Source: Terriglobia bacterium (GTDB lineage: Bacteria; Acidobacteriota; Terriglobia; Terriglobales; Acidobacteriaceae). From it: a DNA stretch of 64,000 nt. The notes under the pieces are model-generated. The model worked only from the letters and a program-made list of their open reading frames with translations. It ran no database searches and was not told the DNA's origin. Below are positions 57,340 through 64,000 of the stretch, piece after piece. The stretch covers positions 270,922 to 334,921 of the forward strand of contig JAIQEU010000001.1 in assembly GCA_020073665.1 (NCBI GenBank), read 5' to 3'. Made by a program: the position numbers and the translations under genes. Within the stretch, counting starts at the first letter, position 1. Each line of letters starts with the position of its first letter.

Positions 57340-58711
57340 ATGGAACGTCGAGACTTTCTAAAGAATGCGGGGCTAGTCGTCGCGGGCCTTGCTTCGCACA
57401 ACTTGTTTGCCGCGAAGAACCAGACTCCTCAGTCAAAGGCTGATTTCACCCTGCGTATCGCCCCTCTTTCCTTTGACATCGCTCCCCGCAAAACTATTCA
57501 CACTTTTGGCTACAACGGCCAAGTTCCCGGCCCTCTCCTGCGGATGAAGGAGGGTGTTCCAGTCGCGGTCGATGTCTTCAACGAGACCGATCACGAAGAG
57601 ATTGTCCATTGGCATGGGGGCGGACGGGGCAACGGAGGAGGGTAGTCCAGCAGTTCCTCCAAACGGGCATCGACGATACAACTTCATTCCAAAACCAACA
57701 GGCGCCCGTTGGTATCACAGTCACGCGTTTGCCGGGAAAAATCTTCATCGCAGCCTCTACAGTGGTCAGTTCGGCTTTGTTTATATCGAGCCAAAGAACG
57801 AACCGGGACGATATGACCGTGAGGTCTTTCTGGCGATGCACCAATGGGAACCTTACTACAGTGCCTCAATGGAAGAATCCGACGAGGGTAGTGCACCGCC
57901 GCCACCCAACAACGGACTCGAAGTCGGTTATCGAGCGTTCTCGTTCAACGACAAAGCTCTCGGACACGGGGAGCCTATTAGGGTTCGGCAGGGAGATCGT
58001 GTCCTATTCCATTTCCTCAACTCAAGTGCGACAGAAACCGTGAATGTGGCATTGCCGTTACACCAATTCGAAGTTGTGGCACTCGATGGCAACCCGGTAC
58101 CGCAGTCGCAAAAGGTGAAGGTGCTCCAGGTCGGTGCGGCGGAGCGTGTCGATGCCATCGTGAGTATGGACTCGCCCGGTGTCTGGATTCTGGGGACGAC
58201 GGACGATGATGATCGCAAACATGGCTTCGGCGTAGTCGTTGAGTATGCCAATCAAAAGGGGGCTCCGCAGTGGACGAGAGCTGAGAAGCCGAATTGGGAC
58301 TACACGCTGTTTGGGCAAGAGACCAACCGTGTTGTCGCACCCGATGGCCAGTTCGATCTAGTCTTCAAAAAGATTCCCGGTGGTCACGGCGGCTTCAACC
58401 GCTGGACAATTAATGGGAAGTCTTATCCGCATACCGATCCAATGATGGTTCACGCCGGAAAACGATATCGCATGATCTTTCGGAATGAGAGCGACGACGC
58501 CCACCCCGTGCATCTGCATCGGCACAGTTTTGAATTGACGAAGGTGTACGGCAAGGCCACATCTGGCATTCTGAAGGATACGGTGGTCGTCAACGCCAAT
58601 AAGATCATCGAGGTTGACTTCACTGCGGATAATCCGGGGAACACGCTTTTTCACTGCCATCAACAGCTTCACATGGACTTTGGTTTTATGGCTCTGATGA
58701 AGTATGCCTGA
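57340..58711 (+). pseudogene. multicopper oxidase, frameshifted
   Basis: A copper oxidase with a Tat signal (MERRDFLKNAGLVVAGLA) and all four His-rich copper motifs, but in two frames. The first frame (57340-57645) covers the signal, FGYNGQVPGPLLRMKEG and EEIVHWHGG. The sequence then continues in the next frame from about 57620 with ADGATEEGSPAVPPNG, ARWYHSHAF, AHPVHLHRHSFEL and NTLFHCHQQLHMDFGF. The join also lacks the six or seven residues normally found between HWHG and DG, so a deletion of about 20 nt fits. It may be a true pseudogene or an assembly error. Composition is less GC-rich than the core. Confidence 0.85.
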
Positions 58712-58808
58712 GGTAGTCATGCCGAGGCTTTTGCTCAGCACAAACGGGCCGCGTGCCACGATCCCAATCCGCTTGCTGGTGGGTGCTGTTTAGAAACCTT
58801 CCTAGCCG

Positions 58809-59987
58809 ATGCCTGAACTCCAAACGGGTGCTGAACTCGACCATGCTCGCCAACCCTCACTGTCGGAATTGGCATTGGTCTTTCTAAAGCTGGGCACCAT
58901 CGCATTTGGCGGGCCGGCCGCCCACATCGCTATGATGGAGGACGAATTCGTTCGAAAACGGCAATGGATCACCCGAGCGGATTTTCTTGATCGTCTGGGA
59001 GCCGCAAATCTCATCCCCGGCCCCAGTTCGACAGAAATGGCGATCTTCATAGGGCATTCGAAGCGTGGCTGGGCAGGGTTATTTGTCGCGGGATGCTGCT
59101 TCATCATTCCCGCTGCGGTTTTAGTTGGGGTGATCGCAGCCGTCTATGTTCGTTTCGGATCACTGCCACAAGTCGCGGGCGTGTTATATGCGATAAAGCC
59201 TGTTGTGATCGCAATCATTCTGCAAGCATTGTGGAGCCTTGCTCGATCCGCCATAAAAACCAAAATCCTCGCATTCATCGGGGTGATTTCGATTGTTCTT
59301 AATGCGATCGGGATTGCTCCGCTGATCGTTTTGGCGATTGCGGGGATTGTTTCCGTTGCACCGTTGTGGCTCAAACGGCGAGTACACCGCACCTTGTCGG
59401 CTATTCCACTCTCGGGACAGTTTGCTTTGCTGTCGGGAGCAACCGCTGCTGTGGCGATTGTTCCAGTCAGCTTGCTTCGACTATTCCTATCATTCTTTAA
59501 AATCGGATCGGTGGTGTTCGGAAGTGGATACGTGCTGCTCGCGTTCCTCAGGGAAGAATTCGTCAATCATCTGCATTGGATTACGGAAAGACAACTGATC
59601 GATGCGGTGGCAGTTGGGCAATTCACTCCCGGCCCCGTCTTCACGACTGCCACTTTTATTGGCTATTTGATCGCGGGAGTACCCGGTGCTGTCGTCGCGA
59701 CTCTGGGCATCTTCCTGCCGGGATTCTTGCTTGTTGCTGTTAGTGGGCCACTCATTCCAAAGATTCGACGTTCTGCGACGGCAGGGGCGATATTGGATGG
59801 AGTGGTCGTTGGGTCTTTGGCCCTGATGGCTGTAGTGGCTTGGCAACTCGGAAGGGCCGCAATCATTGATTGGCTGGCGGCTCTGATCTTCGTCGCGAGT
59901 GCAGTCGCCCTATTGCGTTTTCGCCTCAACTCGGCTTGGCTGATCGGTGGTGCGGCATTGATTGGGTTGATGGTGAAGGTGAACTGA
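58809..59987 (+). CDS. chrA: chromate transporter
   Basis: ChrA exports chromate with the proton gradient. The 392-aa membrane protein has the two-CHR-domain layout. Domain 1 has FLKLGTIAFGGPAAHIAMME, DRLGAANLIPGPSSTEMAIF. Domain 2 has LSFFKIGSVVFGSGYVLLAF, WITERQLIDAVAVGQFTPGP and GVPGAVVATLGIFLPGFLLV. About ten to twelve hydrophobic segments are visible. Lower GC than its core neighbours and the adjoining broken copper oxidase suggest horizontally acquired metal resistance. Confidence 0.92.
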   Translation: MPELQTGAELDHARQPSLSELALVFLKLGTIAFGGPAAHIAMMEDEFVRKRQWITRADFLDRLGAANLIPGPSSTEMAIFIGHSKRGWAGLFVAGCCFIIPAAVLVGVIAAVYVRFGSLPQVAGVLYAIKPVVIAIILQALWSLARSAIKTKILAFIGVISIVLNAIGIAPLIVLAIAGIVSVAPLWLKRRVHRTLSAIPLSGQFALLSGATAAVAIVPVSLLRLFLSFFKIGSVVFGSGYVLLAFLREEFVNHLHWITERQLIDAVAVGQFTPGPVFTTATFIGYLIAGVPGAVVATLGIFLPGFLLVAVSGPLIPKIRRSATAGAILDGVVVGSLALMAVVAWQLGRAAIIDWLAALIFVASAVALLRFRLNSAWLIGGAALIGLMVKVN

Positions 59988-60267
59988 CTACCCGCCAGAG
60001 CCACGGTGCGATAATACTGGCCTGAATGGCCTCGGTGCTGCACATAGGTGCTCCAGACGCGATCCGACGAATCCAACGGGTGCAGGCCGTCACAATCGCT
60101 TGGATGAGCGTGGAGGCTGTGGTGTCCCTTTTCGCAGCTTGGCGGGGCACGGAGTGCCGCGAGTCGTCACCGCAGCCATGAACCAGCTTGAAGCTAGATC
60201 GCATGTACAGCAGTTGTACAGCAAAAACCAGTGAGCGATTTGGTAAACTAAACAAAGCAAACCAGAA

Positions 60268-60343
60268 GCCGACGTAGCTCAGTTGGTAGAGCAGCCGATT
60301 CGTAATCGGCAGGTCATCGGTTCAAGTCCGATCGTCGGCTCCA
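60268..60343 (+). tRNA. tRNA-Thr (anticodon CGT)
   Basis: A full cloverleaf: acceptor stem GCCGACG/CGTCGGC, D-arm AGCTCAGTTGGTAGAGC, anticodon stem CCGAT/ATCGG with loop TTCGTAA (anticodon CGT), and T-arm with GGTTCAAGTCC. CCA is encoded (60341-60343). The 3' half is duplicated at 63255-63297. A pair of TGTACAGC repeats lies at 60204-60222; the rest of the 280-nt gap upstream has no gene. Confidence 0.95.
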
Positions 60344-60347
60344 GCCT
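60305..60347 (+). repeat. left attachment site in tRNA-Thr
   Basis: 43 bp from the anticodon stem through the CCA and four bases beyond, identical to 63255-63297. Confidence 0.8.
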
Positions 60348-60389
60348 CTTTCTTCTCAACAGCTTCTACCCTCAATCACCGCTGCCTCG

Positions 60390-60644
60390 TTGCCAGCGCC
60401 TTACGGTGTGCGCTGGCGGCCTTTCACCGAGCAGTACCTCGACTCCACGGGAGTGTTCAAGGACGCCGTCATCTCCATCATGGCGACCATCGCCAAGCAG
60501 GAGAACATCCGCCGCAGCGAACGAATCCTGGCGGGGCTGGCGCGCGCGAAGCGGGAGGGCCGACGCCTGGGCAGGCCGCGCGTGTCGGACTCTAAGGCCA
60601 GCCGCGTTACACTGTGGCGCAGGATGAAGGAGAAAAGTTCCTAA
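60390..60644 (+). pseudogene. serine recombinase remnant
   Basis: 84 codons match the C-terminal end of a resolvase/invertase catalytic domain: RPFTEQYLDSTGVFKDAVIS, then ATIAKQENIRRSERILAGLA and KREGRRLGRPRV. The N-terminal catalytic Ser region is missing, and the DNA-binding tail is cut short after RPRVSDSKASRVTLWRRMKE. The remnant begins about 45 bp after the left attachment site. Confidence 0.8.
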
Positions 60645-60833
60645 CCCCCTCAACCGGGGCGAGTTCCCGGTCAATGAGTGTAATGGCGATTTTTCACCAA
60701 TTGACTGTCGCTTCGTAGCTTCCGAGTTGCCGGACTATCCGGACGCTATTCAGGACGCCGCACTTCGACGATTAGCGCGTTACACGAGCCGGGAGATCGC
60801 GTGGGGGGGTATAATGTTTGTAGGAGACTGCAC

Positions 60834-61004
60834 ATGGAAAAAGCGGTCATGTTGGTACCGATATTTGGAGGGTTTTTTGTAACGATTTTTGGAGCGATTT
60901 TCCTCATGATAATGTCGGGAAATAGAGCAGCGCAAGACAGGGCGCGCGCGCGCCGAATCGCTGACGCTAGGATGAATGCAAGGCTCCTGAGACTCAACAT
61001 TTGA
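60834..61004 (+). CDS. small membrane protein of the island (56 aa)
   Basis: The product has one strong hydrophobic helix (VMLVPIFGGFFVTIFGAIFL) followed by an Arg-rich tail (RAAQDRARARRIADARMNAR) that could bind acidic lipids or nucleic acid. AGGAG lies 8 nt before the ATG and a TATAAT box at 60810-60815. No family is recognised. Confidence 0.5.
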   Translation: MEKAVMLVPIFGGFFVTIFGAIFLMIMSGNRAAQDRARARRIADARMNARLLRLNI

Positions 61005-61179
61005 TGCGTTCCTAAAGCCTCTCCTCCTCGTCGCAAATGCATAACTCCCACGCGACACGGCCTGGTCCATAGCAGGCGTTTCAGAACTTCTGTGGCGGAA
61101 TCTGCCATATGGGCGAAATGAGTTGGCCGCTACTCCATTTCTGGGCATTTTGAGTGTAATGGGGATTTACCGCCAGTCA

Positions 61180-61629
61180 TTACAGGCATTCTTCGAGTTG
61201 ATGAAAGACAGACACTCTCTTCAGGATGTCCGAAGCGTTCGTGTCCGATAGCTCCCCGTGGGACTTGGGGTTGAACTCGAAGGCAATGTACACGTTGTTC
61301 TCACTGCAGAACCATGGCGCGCTCTCCTCGCCGATTTTGACGAGATCGTCGTATCCTGCTCCCTTAATGCTCACGTATTGACCTCTGAAAGTCGCGACAC
61401 AGCACATCTGCCTGAACCGTTTCCCGTCAGTCTGAAGATGCTGCTCGACCTGCTCACGACTGGCTCCCGGCTTCAATTCGCCCGTGAATGTGGCTAGGAC
61501 GATCTGGTAGCTGGCTTCGCGTTCCGCCGCTTTATAGCGCTCTCGCACATGTTGCACCATCCATATGCTGAATCCGGCCAGAACTATCGCTGGGATGATC
61601 ATCAGCATCTTCAATCGCTTTCCAAGCAT
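61180..61629 (-). CDS. membrane-anchored island protein of unknown function
   Basis: A 149-aa protein with an N-terminal helix (MLMIIPAIVLAGFSIWMV) and a soluble part with three cysteines (FRQMCCVATF, APWFCSE). The segment ELKPGASREQVEQHLQTDG resembles the helix-turn of SmpA/BamE-like small domains, a weak pattern. Similar proteins are often found scattered in acidobacterial genomes, but I cannot assign a function. Confidence 0.55.
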   Translation of the reverse strand: MLGKRLKMLMIIPAIVLAGFSIWMVQHVRERYKAAEREASYQIVLATFTGELKPGASREQVEQHLQTDGKRFRQMCCVATFRGQYVSIKGAGYDDLVKIGEESAPWFCSENNVYIAFEFNPKSHGELSDTNASDILKRVSVFHQLEECL

Positions 61630-61767
61630 GGTGCGATTATCGCTTAATTGAAGCGATGAAGGTTCCTAACTGGCGAAATCAGGCGATTACACTCATTGAC
61701 CGACCGCCCGATTCGCTCCCAATCCGGCAATTGGCGAACAAACGGCGAAAGTGCTACACTCATCACC

Positions 61768-61944
61768 GTGGACGAGGGCCGCAAGCGCGTGCTGCTGATC
61801 GCCGCCGCGATCCTGGCGGCGCGGAAACTCGCGCCGTACGATGCAGGAACTAGGGTTCCGGCGACCGTGAGCGCCATCGCGGACGCGGTACGCTGGGCCG
61901 AGCAGATCTTGGCGAAGATCGATGAGCGCTGGCCTCTAAAATAG
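61768..61944 (+). CDS. small island protein of unknown function (58 aa)
   Basis: From GTG 61768 the product is a mostly helical protein with LLIAAAILAARKLAPYDAGT and IADAVRWAEQILAKIDERWP. It resembles short hypothetical proteins common in acidobacterial accessory DNA. A longer start at 61696 is open. No function can be given. Confidence 0.45.
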   Translation: MDEGRKRVLLIAAAILAARKLAPYDAGTRVPATVSAIADAVRWAEQILAKIDERWPLK

Positions 61945-61977
61945 ACCCCTGGTGAGATAGTGTGAACGTCGGTCCCA

Positions 61978-62688
61978 ATGAGAAGAGAAGAAAGGATCGC
62001 GAGAGACTACCTGCTTCACTCAGGTTTCCGCGACATCGTGCACGAACCCGACGGTAACGTACCTCCAGACTTCCTGGTGGAAGGTCGGATCGCAGTTGAA
62101 GTCCGTCGCCTAAACCAAAACGAGTCAACCGAGACGGGCTACCGCGGTTTGGAAGAGACATCGATACCCTTTTTGACAAGGTTTCAGCGGCTTCTAACTG
62201 AAATCAATTCTCCCTCGGGAGGCTCCAGTTGGTTGGTCAGCTATGCTATTCAACGCCCGCTTCCTCCCTGGCATCTGCTATACCCGACGTTGAAGAAGTA
62301 CCTTGAGGCGTTTCGTGATAGTGCGCCGGCACAGAGTCCTACCTCTGTCACGATGTTTGAGACGCTAGAGATTGAGTTCTGCCTGACCGTTGATTCATAT
62401 TCCACGTTCTTCGTCTTAGCTTCAGGCGACGATCGGGACCAGGGCGGGTGGCTTTTGGATGAGATTGATAGGAACTTGCGAATCTGTATTGAGGAAAAAA
62501 CTCGGAAGATCGCGCCGTATAGGCAAAAATATGCCGAGTGGTGGCTAGCTCTCGTGGACATGATTGGATTCTCACTGAGCGAAACAGACCGTGAGTGGCT
62601 TCGAAAAAACTTCCGCTGCGACCACAGTTGGAACAAGATTGCTCTGCTCGATCCGCTAAACCCAAAAAGCTCGTTTGAGATCACTTGA
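61978..62688 (+). CDS. putative PD-(D/E)xK-like nuclease of the island
   Basis: A 236-aa soluble protein I do not recognise. Near residues 28-48 it has NVPPDFLVEGRIAVEVRRLN: an Asp after PP, a short spacer and E-V-R, which fits the PD...(D/E)xK nuclease pattern with Arg in place of Lys. The preceding helix (RREERIARDYLLHSGFRDIV) fits the fold too. The C-terminal half is helical and Trp-rich. It could be a defence or anti-phage effector or a decayed restriction enzyme; both are inference. Confidence 0.5.
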   Translation: MRREERIARDYLLHSGFRDIVHEPDGNVPPDFLVEGRIAVEVRRLNQNESTETGYRGLEETSIPFLTRFQRLLTEINSPSGGSSWLVSYAIQRPLPPWHLLYPTLKKYLEAFRDSAPAQSPTSVTMFETLEIEFCLTVDSYSTFFVLASGDDRDQGGWLLDEIDRNLRICIEEKTRKIAPYRQKYAEWWLALVDMIGFSLSETDREWLRKNFRCDHSWNKIALLDPLNPKSSFEIT

Positions 62689-62733
62689 ACGGTGGCTGAG
62701 TTCAATTTGGGTTCAACAGGCGCCTAAACCCGC

Positions 62734-63024
62734 TTACTGTTCATTACGGATTTGTGCCTGGACCTGATCGAGCAGCGTGGGTTCTCCAAAGGCAGCTCTG
62801 ATCACCGTGAAGTAGTGGGCGACACACCGCTTTGGGTCGGCAACCAAACCGCTGGCGATTGCGTACAAGAGTATGTCTTTCAGCCGCCTGTCGGCCTTCT
62901 TGGCTTCTTCCTTCTTGTCCGATTGGGCGAGGGCCATTATCTTTCCGCAGGCCGCATCGATCCGTTCCTCTGTAACTGCACCACCGCAGAAAACATCCTC
63001 GAAGAGCTCTCCCTCAACGCACAT
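62734..63024 (-). CDS. island protein of unknown function (96 aa)
   Basis: A helical protein starting MCVEGELFEDVFCGG, with KKADRRLKDILLYAIASGLV in the middle. GGGAGAA lies 7 nt before the ATG at 63024, which is preferred over a longer start at 63096. It is convergent with the nuclease-like gene. No family is recognised. Confidence 0.5.
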   Translation of the reverse strand: MCVEGELFEDVFCGGAVTEERIDAACGKIMALAQSDKKEEAKKADRRLKDILLYAIASGLVADPKRCVAHYFTVIRAAFGEPTLLDQVQAQIRNEQ

Positions 63025-63254
63025 CGAGATTCTCCCTTTGTGATCCGAGGAGCAATTCTGATCTGGGAGATGCCGAGAGTCAGTGACTCCCGTCACATCT
63101 CTGCCTCGTTGGAGAAACGGACCAGACTCTCAGGGCACAAGTAGGGCACAACTGGGACCCAAGTGGCTCACTCTAGCCTCAACTGGGATGGTGGGAAGCC
63201 GCGCCAGAGGCCATTGTTCATTGGTTTTTGTGGTCGAGGTGGGGCCGATGTCTT

Positions 63255-63297
63255 ATCGGCAGGTCATCGGTTCAAGTCCGATCGTCGGCTCCAGCCT
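63255..63297 (+). repeat. right attachment site, duplicate of the tRNA-Thr 3' half
   Basis: Identical over 43 bp to 60305-60347. It is preceded by GCCGAT that could still form the anticodon stem, but no D-arm or acceptor 5' strand is present, so it is not a working tRNA gene. Confidence 0.85.
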
Positions 63298-63356
63298 AAC
63301 CCCAATCCGCCGCCTCGGCATCCGCGGCATGCCCCTCCTCGATGGAAAGCTTGCGC

Positions 63357-63468
63357 CAGGGGCGGCCTGGGTTTCAGCTGCAGTTTGTTTTGCCCCCGCC
63401 TGGTTTCTCAGCGCCAGCGATTCTTCGTATGCCTTGCGAGCGGCCGCGAGGGTGCCACGATCCACGTC
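63357..63468 (-). pseudogene. TPR remnant next to the island
   Basis: The minus-strand frame encodes AARKAYEESLALRNQAGAKQ, a TPR segment like those in acidobacterial kinase C termini, but it runs into unrelated sequence toward the attachment site. It is probably a fragment of a TPR gene broken by the insertion. Confidence 0.5.
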
Positions 63469-63524
63469 ACCCAGTGAGACAAATTGTGGGTCGCACCTGC
63501 AGTGCTCGTGGTCCAGTCCGAAGA

Positions 63525-64000
63525 TCACTTCAGGGTCCGAAGTTCGCGTTGGGCGGTCAAGAGAATCGGGAGATCCTTGTCGGCATCCTTCCAAAGCGTG
63601 AACACCTGTTGGTAGGCCTTGCGACTATCCGCGTTCCGTCCCATAGCGGCGTAGGCGCGCGCCAAGCCCAGCTGAGAAAGAGGGTACAGTGTCGTGACGG
63701 CGTCGACGCTGTGGTGGTCAAGTACCTTCTGAAATTCTCGGGATGCTTCCTCTGGCGAGCGCGTCTCGAGATAACATACGGCACGAACGTAGATTGGCAG
63801 CATATCCGCCGCAAATCCGAATTCATAGGGGAGGGCCGCTTGCATTAAATTTGTTACATCTTCTGCGGTGCTGCCGCGCGACACCGCCATCATCGTTCGC
63901 ACCATTGGGGAATAAACTCCAAGGTTGAGGGTTGCGATCGGATAGTCGTGGTCGAGTTGATCCAGTAGTTCCTTCGCTCTCCGCATGTGGTGGGCGCGTA
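63525..64000 (-). CDS. C-terminal part of a TPR protein (5' end outside the window)
   Basis: The frame stays open to the right edge, so only the last 158 or so residues are seen. They include AKELLDQLDHDYPIATLNLG, ALPYEFGFAADMLPIYVRAV, REFQKVLDHHSVDAVTTLYP, GLARAYAAMGRNADSRKAYQ and VFTLWKDADKDLPIL. These are the stereotyped closing TPRs of acidobacterial Ser/Thr kinases and of winged-helix TPR regulators. The missing N-terminal part would decide which. Confidence 0.75.
   Translation of the reverse strand, partial: RAHHMRRAKELLDQLDHDYPIATLNLGVYSPMVRTMMAVSRGSTAEDVTNLMQAALPYEFGFAADMLPIYVRAVCYLETRSPEEASREFQKVLDHHSVDAVTTLYPLSQLGLARAYAAMGRNADSRKAYQQVFTLWKDADKDLPILLTAQRELRTLK

Larger units (their letters stand above)
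60670..61705. repeat. GTCAATGAGTGTAAT repeats inside the island
   Basis: GTCAATGAGTGTAAT occurs at 60670-60684 and inverted at 61700-61686. A related GAGTGTAATGGGGATTT lies at 61152-61168, against GAGTGTAATGGCGATTT at 60676-60692. They enclose two small genes and may be ends of an older sub-element. Confidence 0.5.
60305..63297 (+). mobile_element. tRNA-Thr-integrated island, about 2.95 kb
   Basis: The interval is bounded by a perfect 43-bp direct repeat of the tRNA 3' half, the usual footprint of site-specific integration. Inside are a serine-recombinase remnant, small unknown genes, a nuclease-like protein and internal inverted repeats. No intact integrase is present, so the element is probably degenerate or depends on another for mobility. 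Composition is less GC-rich than the chromosome core. Confidence 0.75.

Noticed and set aside
57600..57645. Programmed frameshifting in the multicopper oxidase
   Set aside because: No slippery heptamer with a downstream structure is evident, and residues are missing at the junction, so a deletion is simpler.
63241..63297. A second tRNA gene
   Set aside because: Only the 3' half and part of an anticodon stem are present; there is no D-arm or acceptor 5' strand.

Overview
The window looks like chromosomal DNA of an Acidobacteriota bacterium (Terriglobia-like; genus not determinable). The evidence is family content: an acidobacterial orphan permease (ADOP), three VWFA-related acidobacterial proteins, two kinase/beta-propeller fusions, a GloVer-repeat protein, a DUF3052 protein and a DUF6599-like protein. 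The DNA is GC-rich and carries many short extragenic repeats between genes.

Layout. 1-9.4 kb holds the translation block infC-rpmI-rplT-pheS-pheT, an aminotransferase, a coiled-coil gene next to zapA, a 190-nt rod-shaped RNA that I call 6S RNA, then lgt and an rluD-type pseudouridine synthase. 9.8-17.7 kb holds three secreted VWFA proteins, a DUF3052 gene, an ADOP permease and mglA. 17.7-27 kb holds two large Ser/Thr kinases on the minus strand, PilZ and PilZ-GAF proteins, and a membrane-dipeptidase-like protein. 27-36 kb holds M13 and M48 peptidases, a stand-alone Clp D2 ATPase, a LysM/DUF4015 protein, ilvE and a DinB-like protein. 36-44 kb holds a VapC toxin with its antitoxin, pilT, a STAS protein, recX, a Lys-rich repeat protein, alaS, and a tandem pair of SpoIIAA-like genes. 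43.5-57 kb holds a creD/small-ORF/Rieske operon, an S41 peptidase, a lytic transglycosylase, an AMIN-amidase, a GloVer protein, an MBL hydrolase, a DUF6599-like protein, a small-RNA candidate and a GH114 hydrolase.

The right end (57.3-63.3 kb) is accessory. It has a frameshifted multicopper oxidase, a chromate transporter, and a 2.95-kb island in tRNA-Thr(CGT). A perfect 43-bp copy of the tRNA 3' half marks the island's far end. The island carries a serine-recombinase remnant, small unknown genes and one nuclease-like protein. The window ends inside a TPR protein.

Themes. Many products act on the envelope or signal across it (kinases with outside propellers, PilZ, MglA, PilT, peptidases, murein enzymes). 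The most unusual pattern is non-coding: degenerate 7-nt tandem repeats of several core sequences recur after stop codons, often as inverted pairs that can form long hairpins. A second hairpin family has a conserved 7-nt loop, and a third repeat has apparently been absorbed into the pheT reading frame.
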